Source: a bacterium (lineage in GTDB: Bacteria > Planctomycetota > JACOTG01 > JAUIME01). Taken from it: a stretch of 11,020 bases of DNA. Positions within the stretch are counted from its first letter, which is position 1, and each line of letters starts with the position of its first letter. Shown here piece by piece: positions 1-5,221 of the stretch. The stretch covers positions 1 through 11,020 of the forward strand of contig JAUIME010000102.1 of NCBI GenBank assembly GCA_030433195.1, given 5' to 3'. The position numbers and the translations under genes are program-made. A model generated the notes under the pieces. The model was not told the DNA's origin and searched no databases. It saw only the letters and a program-made list of their open reading frames with translations.

Positions 1-973
1 CGGCCCCCGCCGAGCCGGGCGAGGCCAGGAACTCGACGAGCGAGACCAGGAGCACGCCGCCCGCTCCGGCCAAAAGGATCCCCAGCAGCGCCATCGCCGG
101 CGCGCCGCGCGGAGAGGCGTCGCGTCCGGTACCCGGCTCCTCTCGATGCAGCTCGCCCGGCAGATCGGTCGTCGGACCGGCGTCCGACGCACCCGACAGC
201 GGGATCGCCCCCTCGAGCGGCGCCTGAGACGCCTCACGGGCATCGAGCGACAGCGACGCGCGCTCTCGGGCCCGGCTCGCGAGCGCGAACGCCGCCGCCA
301 GCCCCCCCACCAGATTGACGAGGAATCCGGCTCCGAGCACCGCCATGAGAACGAGACTGTCCCCCTCGAGCACGATCGAGCCTTCGAAGATGCCGCCGAG
401 CGTGAACAGCGGGAAATCGTAGATCGTGTGCATCGCGACCGGAACCACGAGCGCCGCGCACCACCATGCCGCCCAGGACGTACGACGCGTCGAGAGCACC
501 GCCCGGCCGGCCGCGTAGCCCATGAGAACCCCGAGCATCGCGTGGCACGGAACGGCCGTGAAGGCGCGCAGGAACGCCGTCGTCGCGCCGCCCGCGGCGA
601 CGTAGAGCGCGTTTTCGACGGTCGCGAATCCGAGCGACGCGGCGGCTCCGTAGAGGATCCCGTCGAGCGGCCCGCGCAACGTCCCCAGGCGCACCGAGAA
701 CACGGCGAGGATCAGCCACTTCAGCAGCTCTTCGGGGAAGGCCGCGAGCCAGAACGACTCGGCGAGCTGGCGGCCGAGCGGCGACTCGATCCCTGCGAGC
801 GCGTCGCGCACGAACGGCGCCGCCACGAGAATCGGCACGAAGAGCGTCATCCCGAGCACGAACGTCGCCCACAACCCGCGAGGTGGGCTCGTGTAGTGAT
901 CTCGCGCGTAGAAGCAGCGCAGGAACAGCAGCGACGGCAGAATGGCCGTGACGGCCAGGGCGGCGTGATTCAC
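1..973 (-). CDS. PrsW-family intramembrane metalloprotease, C-terminal end cut by window edge
   Basis: Reverse-strand frame of at least 324 codons from GTG at 973, with no stop before the window edge. The family cleaves membrane proteins inside or next to the bilayer using a metal; B. subtilis PrsW makes the first cut in anti-sigma factor RsiW. Visible landmarks: N-terminal hydrophobic segment with ILPSLLFLRCFYARD (residues 11-25), FPEELLK (79-85, the ExxxK-type motif with Glu81, Glu82, Lys85), DGILYGAAASLGFATVEN (104-121), a conserved PCH (His144) and AMHTIYD (His182). Several hydrophobic spans lie between. Residues about 231-290 are polar, followed by another hydrophobic segment near 295-318, so this homologue carries an appended C-terminal region. 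The GTG start is chosen because no ATG fits, GGGAGG lies just upstream and the protein then begins at the usual family N terminus. It diverges from a sigma/anti-sigma operon, suggesting that anti-sigma factor as substrate (inference). Confidence 0.88.
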   Translation of the reverse strand, partial: MNHAALAVTAILPSLLFLRCFYARDHYTSPPRGLWATFVLGMTLFVPILVAAPFVRDALAGIESPLGRQLAESFWLAAFPEELLKWLILAVFSVRLGTLRGPLDGILYGAAASLGFATVENALYVAAGGATTAFLRAFTAVPCHAMLGVLMGYAAGRAVLSTRRTSWAAWWCAALVVPVAMHTIYDFPLFTLGGIFEGSIVLEGDSLVLMAVLGAGFLVNLVGGLAAAFALASRARERASLSLDAREASQAPLEGAIPLSGASDAGPTTDLPGELHREEPGTGRDASPRGAPAMALLGILLAGAGGVLLVSLVEFLASPGSAGA

Positions 974-977
974 GCGA

Positions 978-983
978 CCTCCC
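978..983 (-). promoter_or_regulatory. Ribosome binding site deciding the GTG start of the PrsW-family gene
   Basis: Read on the minus strand this is GGGAGG, ending 4 nt before the GTG at 973. The spacing is short, but there is no ATG in this frame between here and the hydrophobic N terminus, so it supports GTG as the start. Confidence 0.5.
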
Positions 984-1187
984 GGGAAACGCGGCTCGAC
1001 AACGAACCGGGCCGCGAAACGGTCCGCATCCTCGGCGCCACGAGGCGATCGCGGAGCGGAGCCGAGTCCCCTTTTCGGCTCGCGCGCCTCACCGGATGAA
1101 ACGACTTGCGGGAAGTTCTCCAGAAAGTTGTCATCGGTTCGTGGGCGCCGGCGCGTCTTTCCGACGAACTCGCCGAAGCCACGGACC

Positions 1188-1193
1188 GGAGGA
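1188..1193 (+). promoter_or_regulatory. Ribosome binding site fixing the lipoprotein start at 1203
   Basis: GGAGGA lies 9 nt before ATG 1203. An in-frame ATG at 1128 is open too, but has no such site and would place an Arg/Pro-rich stretch before the signal peptide. Confidence 0.6.
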
Positions 1194-1202
1194 AGACCTG
1201 CC

Positions 1203-2330
1203 ATGAGACCCAGATCGCTCGCGTTCGCCCTCGTGATGTTCACGCTCGCCACCGGATGCGTCGAGCACGAGGAGGTTCTGACGATTCACCCGGACGGATC
1301 GATCGACGTCACGATGACCGCCGCATCCGATCGCGCCGAGGATCTCACGGACGGCTATGCCATCCCGCTCGCGGCGCCCTGGAAGCCCGCCGACGAAACG
1401 ACGCGTCGATGGATCCGCGACGTCGCGCCCGACACCGGGAGCGCCGCCGCGCGCGATGCCCTCGCGGCAGACGCCGAAGCGTGGGACGGCAAAGTTCGCC
1501 TCGGCGCGTACGCGACGTTCGCCTCGACGGCCGACCTCCCCACGACGACCGCCCCCGCGAGCGAGCCGTACGCGTCGGCGTTCTTGCGGCGTACGGCCGA
1601 CCTGCGCGTCGAACGGCGCGGCGATCGCGACGTGTACGTGTTCGAGCGCGTCTACCACGGCCGACGCGGAAGTCACCCCGTGTGGACCGGCATCCTCGAG
1701 GCAATCCCCGAAGAAACCGTGCAAGCGATCGAGGATCGCGAACCGCTCAGCGACGGGCAGTGGGACTTGATCGTGCGCGTCTTCCAACGCGAGTTCGGAT
1801 CGGCCGCGCGCGCATTCGCGCGGGACTCGCTGCTTCGCGTCTTCACGCACGGCGACGCGTCGCTCACGACCGACACGCACGCGACGATCGTTGCCGACGT
1901 CGAAGCCGCGGTCGCCGCCGAACTGCGCGAGCGCGCGATCCGCGAGCTGATTCAGCGCTCGCTCGACTACGACGACGCGGAGCGCCGCGGCGAACCCGTT
2001 CCCGAGACGTACCCGCTCGTCGCGTTCGAGGAGCGCCTTCGCGAAACGACGCGCGCCGCGCTGAAGCAATCGCTCGAACGCAACGAAGTCCGCCCGGCGA
2101 TCGTCAACGGCGTACTCGAACGCCTCGAGTGGAACTTCACGGCACGCGAGCACACCGAAGACCTCGGCGACGAGTCGTTCCGGGTACGCGTCGCGATGCC
2201 CGGCACGATCGTCGGCGGCAACTTCGACGCGCTGCGCAGCGGCCACGCCGTGTTCGAGTTCGACGGGCAACGCCTCGCCTACGGCGACGTTCGCATGAAG
2301 GTCGTATCGGTCGTCGAGCCCGAACGATGA
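1203..2330 (+). CDS. Predicted lipoprotein of unknown function, first gene of sigma-factor operon
   Basis: 375 residues. MRPRS is followed by a hydrophobic stretch and LATGC, giving lipidation at Cys19 after signal peptidase II cleavage, so the protein should be membrane-anchored outside the cytoplasm. The mature N terminus (EHEEVLTIHPDGSIDVTMTA, 21-40) and the C-terminal strands (RVRVAMPGTIVGGNFD, 327-342, then FEFDGQRLAYGDVRMKVVSV) look like beta strands flanking a long, mostly helical, charged middle (about 165-320). The pair of a DGS strand near the N terminus and a PG-x-I-V-x-x-N turn near the C terminus recalls LppM/DUF3153-like lipoproteins, but this is pattern memory, not a search. 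It overlaps the sigma gene by ATGA (2327-2330), so translation is probably coupled. Its position suggests a role in sensing or in modulating the anti-sigma factor (inference). It has no recognisable enzymatic motif. Confidence 0.8.
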   Translation: MRPRSLAFALVMFTLATGCVEHEEVLTIHPDGSIDVTMTAASDRAEDLTDGYAIPLAAPWKPADETTRRWIRDVAPDTGSAAARDALAADAEAWDGKVRLGAYATFASTADLPTTTAPASEPYASAFLRRTADLRVERRGDRDVYVFERVYHGRRGSHPVWTGILEAIPEETVQAIEDREPLSDGQWDLIVRVFQREFGSAARAFARDSLLRVFTHGDASLTTDTHATIVADVEAAVAAELRERAIRELIQRSLDYDDAERRGEPVPETYPLVAFEERLRETTRAALKQSLERNEVRPAIVNGVLERLEWNFTAREHTEDLGDESFRVRVAMPGTIVGGNFDALRSGHAVFEFDGQRLAYGDVRMKVVSVVEPER

Positions 2331-2881
2331 GCGAAGCGGCGAGCGCGTTCGGCCATTTCATGAACGAGCACGCATCGATCGTACGGCGCATGTGCCGCGC
2401 GATCCTGCAAGATGATCACCTCGCCGACGACGCGGCACAAGACGCGTTCGTGCGATTGTGGCGGCAGTGGCGCGACCGTGGGCGCCCCGAATCGGCCGAG
2501 GGTTGGATCCGTCGCGCGGCGATCCGAACGTCGCTCGACACATGGAGGCGTCGCGACGCACGCGACCGCACGACGCGCGCCGTGCTCGACGAAGCGAGCG
2601 AACGCGACGTCGTCGCAGCCGCGACGCCGATCGTGGAAGCTGCCGATCACGAACTGCGCGCCCGCTACGCAACCGCGCTCGAGAGCCTCCCGGAAGGTCA
2701 GCGAACGATCTTCGTGCTGCGCCACGAAGCGGGATTGTCACTGGCCGCCATCGCCGAGAGCCTGTCGATCGCGATCCCGACCGTGCGCACGCAGTTCGCG
2801 CGCGCCTGCGTCCGCCTGCAGTCGAAGCTCGCCCCTTACGCGAATTTGCGCCCGAACCCCGACGAAACCCGAGGAGCCTGA
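2327..2881 (+). CDS. ECF-type RNA polymerase sigma factor
   Basis: 184 residues, a typical ECF length with only regions 2 and 4. Region 2 spans about residues 13-82: HFMNEHASIVRRMCRAIL (10-27), DDAAQDAFVRLWRQW (34-48, region 2.2, core-polymerase contact) and AEGWIRRAAIRTSLDTWRRR (58-77, region 2.4, -10 recognition). Region 4 spans about 112-170: LESLPEGQRTIFVLRH (118-133), then the helix-turn-helix GLSLAAIAESLSIAIPTVRT (136-155) that reads the -35 element. The start is the ATG in the ATGA overlap with the lipoprotein stop. The anti-sigma gene follows after 3 nt. As in other ECF systems, the sigma factor is expected to be held inactive by that membrane partner until a signal arrives. Its target promoters cannot be told from this window. 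Confidence 0.95.
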   Translation: MSEAASAFGHFMNEHASIVRRMCRAILQDDHLADDAAQDAFVRLWRQWRDRGRPESAEGWIRRAAIRTSLDTWRRRDARDRTTRAVLDEASERDVVAAATPIVEAADHELRARYATALESLPEGQRTIFVLRHEAGLSLAAIAESLSIAIPTVRTQFARACVRLQSKLAPYANLRPNPDETRGA

Positions 2882-2884
2882 ACG

Positions 2885-3457
2885 ATGACTCGCCCCGACG
2901 CCGACCTCCCCGATCGAGAGACCCTGGAGCAGCTCGTCGCGCTCGACGTCTACGGCGAGCTCGAGCCCGAGGAGCGCGAGCGACTCGCGGCCGCACTCGC
3001 AGCATCGCCCGAACTGCGAAGCTACGCGGATTCGATGCGCGCGACGCTCGGCCGCCTCGCCAACGACGCGAGTTCGGCGAGGCGCCATGCCGCGACCGCC
3101 GCCGACACGCTCGACGACGACGACGATGCATGGACGCGCGAAGTCCGCCGTGCGATCGAATCGTCCGACGCGCGTCGGCCCCGACGCATCCCGGCTTCGC
3201 TCGTGGCCGGGGCGCTCGGCTTTGCGGCCGGACTCGCGCTCATGGCCGCGGTCCAGGCATCCGACCCGGCGCACGAATCGAATCCGGACGCACGCGAGGC
3301 GGCACCGCAGCGCGGGACGGCGCAAGCGATCGCGTCCGTCGATGCGCCTCGCGAAGGCGCACCGCCCCCGACCGACGGCGCGTTCGAACGGCCGACGGTC
3401 CCGCCGCGTGCGCGCCTCGGCAGCCTCGCACGACTGGGCGTCTACGCGACGCGGTGA
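2885..3457 (+). CDS. Membrane-spanning anti-sigma factor without zinc ligands
   Basis: 190 residues. An N-terminal helical segment (LEQLVALDVYGELEPEERER, 14-33, then SPELRSYADSM) has the layout of the anti-sigma domain that wraps around ECF sigma factors (Y/G-ELxxEERxx...), but the usual His/Cys zinc ligands are absent; the whole protein has no cysteine. A charged linker with five Asp in a row (77-81) leads to a single hydrophobic span at about 103-125, preceded by RRPRRIP, which by the positive-inside rule puts the N terminus in the cytoplasm. Residues about 126-190 form a Pro/Ala-rich tail outside. GAGGAG at 2871-2876, 8 nt before ATG, is its ribosome binding site. Assignment rests on position directly after the sigma gene, topology and the N-terminal pattern. 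A single span with an outer tail is the topology expected of a substrate for stepwise proteolysis. Confidence 0.82.
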   Translation: MTRPDADLPDRETLEQLVALDVYGELEPEERERLAAALAASPELRSYADSMRATLGRLANDASSARRHAATAADTLDDDDDAWTREVRRAIESSDARRPRRIPASLVAGALGFAAGLALMAAVQASDPAHESNPDAREAAPQRGTAQAIASVDAPREGAPPPTDGAFERPTVPPRARLGSLARLGVYATR

Positions 3458-3528
3458 GTCCGAAATCCGACTCGTCGGTTCCTCGCATCGAGGGTCGATC
3501 GCGCGCGTTCGCAGGGCCCCGGATTCGT

Positions 3529-3556
3529 TTGACCCCCGGTTTCGGGAGTGTACAAT
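3529..3556 (+). promoter_or_regulatory. Sigma-70-like promoter for the sulfatase-fold gene pair
   Basis: TTGACC (3529-3534) and TACAAT (3551-3556) are separated by 16 nt, each matching the housekeeping consensus at five of six positions, which is striking in such GC-rich surroundings. Transcription would begin near 3563, giving a leader of about 70 nt before ATG 3632. The spacer contains CCCG-GTTT-CGGG (3535-3546), a small inverted repeat. It implies the pair can be transcribed independently of the upstream sigma operon by the main sigma factor. Confidence 0.65.
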
Positions 3557-3613
3557 CGACCGGACCCAGTGACGTTCCCCGTGGCACGACCCCGCCTTCC
3601 GCGCGGACGGTCG

Positions 3614-3620
3614 AAGGAGG
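3614..3620 (+). promoter_or_regulatory. Ribosome binding site fixing the start at 3632
   Basis: AAGGAGG, 11 nt before ATG 3632, slightly long spacing but a near-perfect anti-16S match. An earlier in-frame ATG at 3548 would begin inside the promoter and would put a charged stretch before the signal peptide. Confidence 0.6.
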
Positions 3621-3631
3621 CGAACCCGCCG

Positions 3632-5221
3632 ATGCCCTCGATCTCGCGCGTTCGCGCCCTCGCGGTGCTCCTCATCGCCTGCGTCGCGACCGCGATCGCA
3701 AGCGTGGCTTGTAGCCGTGACGATTCACGCACGTCCGCGACGCCTCGCCGCGCCATCCTCATCGTGATCGACACGCTCCGCGCCGATCACCTCGGTTGCT
3801 ACGGCTACGAGCGCGATACTTCCCCGAACATCGACGCATTCGCCGAGCAGTCCGTTCTCTTCGAGCACGCCTACGCGCAAGCGCCGTGGACCGTCGCTTC
3901 GGTGGCGTCGATCCTGTCGTCGCTCTACCCGCAGACCCACGGGCTCACGCACGCCAAGGACAACCGCGCCCTCGCCGAGTCGATCGAGCTCTTGCCCGAG
4001 CGCCTGGCCGACGACGGACTCGCCACCGCGGCGTTCGTCGCGAACATGACGCTCGATCCGACGGTCGGCTTCTACGAGGGATTCGACGAGCATGCCATCG
4101 TCGTCGACGAGAACGCCGCCTATCCCGACGAAGGCACGCGCATCAACCAACGCGCGATCCCGTTTCTCGAGCGCCACGCGGACACGTCGTTCTTCCTGTA
4201 CCTGCAGTACATGGACCCGCACGATCCCTACGACGACCCGGCCGGGCACTACCGCACGTTCGACCCCGACTACGACGGCAGCTTCGACGGATCGATCGGG
4301 CCGTTGTTCGACGCCATGGCGCGGCGACGCCCGTGGACGCTGGACGACCGCGAACTCGAACACATGATCGCGCGTTACGACGGCGAAATCCGCTACGTCG
4401 ACGAGCGCGTCCACGAGGTCTTCGCGACGCTCGACCGCCTCGGAATCGCCGACGAGACGGTCGTAGTCGTCACCTCGGACCACGGAGAGCAGTTCTTCGA
4501 GCACGGCGGACTCAAGCACGGCACGTCGATCTACGATGAAGAGGTTCGCGTTCCGCTGATCGTGCGCGCGCCGGGCACGTCGCGCGAGGGCACGCGAGTC
4601 CCGAATCCCGTAGCGCTCGTCGATGTCTATCCGACGCTCGTCGAGCTTCTCGACGCCGGCGAACCGCCCGCGAGCCTCGACGGGCACAGCCTCGTCCCGC
4701 TCCTTCGTGGGGATCGAGTCGACCGCGGCGACGTGTTCACCGAAACGGCGCACGGATGGTCTTGGAAAGACGACCGCATGCAGTACAACCGCATCCCGAT
4801 GGCCGCGATCGTACGCGATCGCCACAAGCTCATCACGATCCAGCGTGACGAGTTTCGCGATCTCCTTCCCGACGCCGAGCTCGATCCGAGTGCCCGACCG
4901 TACGCCGACGAGCTCTACGACATCGTCGAGGATCCGCGAGAACGCCGGAACCTCGCGCCCGGCGCCACGGACCGCGTCGAACGTCTGCGCGAGCCGCTAC
5001 GCACATGGCGCGAAGAGACCCGCGCCCGCCTGAAAGCCGGGCGTACGTTCTCGAAGGACGAACGCACCGACATCCAAGAGCGCTTGAAGAAGCTCGGCTA
5101 CCTACACGAATCCGACGAAGACGACGACGCGCGCGAAACGGAATCGGACGGATCCGCTTCCGACGATCCACGAGACGCGCCCTCCACCGAGTCTTCGACG
5201 CCCCGAGAGGAATCCCGATGA
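3632..5221 (+). CDS. Sulfatase/alkaline-phosphatase-fold exported protein with Thr at the nucleophile position
   Basis: 529 residues. The signal sequence (1-26) ends in ASVAC, a weak lipobox that would lipidate Cys27; if not processed that way it may be a secreted or N-anchored protein. The fold is clear: VIDTLRADHLGCYGYERD (45-62, metal ligands Asp47 and possibly Asp52), QAPWTVASVASILSSLYPQTHG (nucleophile region from 83), MDPHDPY (His198), VTSDHGEQF (280-288, Asp283, His284) and LKHGTS (Lys295, His296). LYDIVEDPRE (428-437) and LKKLGYL (485-491) are typical C-terminal landmarks. True sulfatases have C/S-x-P-S-R, where Cys/Ser becomes formylglycine; here it reads T87-V-A-S-V, so formylglycine cannot form. 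Thr nucleophiles occur in phosphotransferases of this superfamily such as LtaS. Phosphohydrolase or phosphotransferase on an envelope substrate is therefore more likely (inference). The tail from about 493 is rich in Asp, Glu and Ser. The stop overlaps the next start (ATGA). Confidence 0.88.
   Translation: MPSISRVRALAVLLIACVATAIASVACSRDDSRTSATPRRAILIVIDTLRADHLGCYGYERDTSPNIDAFAEQSVLFEHAYAQAPWTVASVASILSSLYPQTHGLTHAKDNRALAESIELLPERLADDGLATAAFVANMTLDPTVGFYEGFDEHAIVVDENAAYPDEGTRINQRAIPFLERHADTSFFLYLQYMDPHDPYDDPAGHYRTFDPDYDGSFDGSIGPLFDAMARRRPWTLDDRELEHMIARYDGEIRYVDERVHEVFATLDRLGIADETVVVVTSDHGEQFFEHGGLKHGTSIYDEEVRVPLIVRAPGTSREGTRVPNPVALVDVYPTLVELLDAGEPPASLDGHSLVPLLRGDRVDRGDVFTETAHGWSWKDDRMQYNRIPMAAIVRDRHKLITIQRDEFRDLLPDAELDPSARPYADELYDIVEDPRERRNLAPGATDRVERLREPLRTWREETRARLKAGRTFSKDERTDIQERLKKLGYLHESDEDDDARETESDGSASDDPRDAPSTESSTPREESR

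Larger units (their letters stand above)
974..1202. other. Divergent intergenic region between PrsW-family gene and lipoprotein/sigma operon
   Basis: This 229-base stretch must hold the outward promoters for both flanking units. I see no convincing sigma-70 pair in either direction. TTGTCA at 1128-1133 resembles a -35 box but has no matching -10 box; GGAAGTT at 1111-1117 resembles an ECF-type -35 element but again without a clear partner. If the sigma factor autoregulates, its recognition site should be here. Confidence 0.5.

Noticed and set aside
146..1099. Long plus-strand frame opposite the PrsW-family gene (and a same-strand frame at 234-872)
   Set aside because: Both are extremely Arg-rich with no domain pattern, typical of off-frame reading of GC-rich DNA; the minus-strand frame from 973 carries all PrsW motifs.
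1111..1160. Possible ECF or sigma-70 promoter before the lipoprotein (GGAAGTT, TTGTCA)
   Set aside because: Neither -35-like element has a -10 partner at a proper distance; left as an unassigned region.
1131..2270. Antisense frame of 379 residues over the lipoprotein
   Set aside because: No ribosome site or motif; codon-bias shadow of a gene with clear signal peptide and lipobox.
1106..2326. In-frame N-terminal extension of the sigma factor to about 591 residues
   Set aside because: The extension is Arg-rich noise lying over the lipoprotein in another frame; the sigma factor has normal ECF length from ATG 2327.
3725..4825. Antisense frame of 366 residues over the first phosphatase-fold gene
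   Set aside because: Val/Arg/Asp-rich repeats without domain features; mirrors the codon bias of the sense gene.
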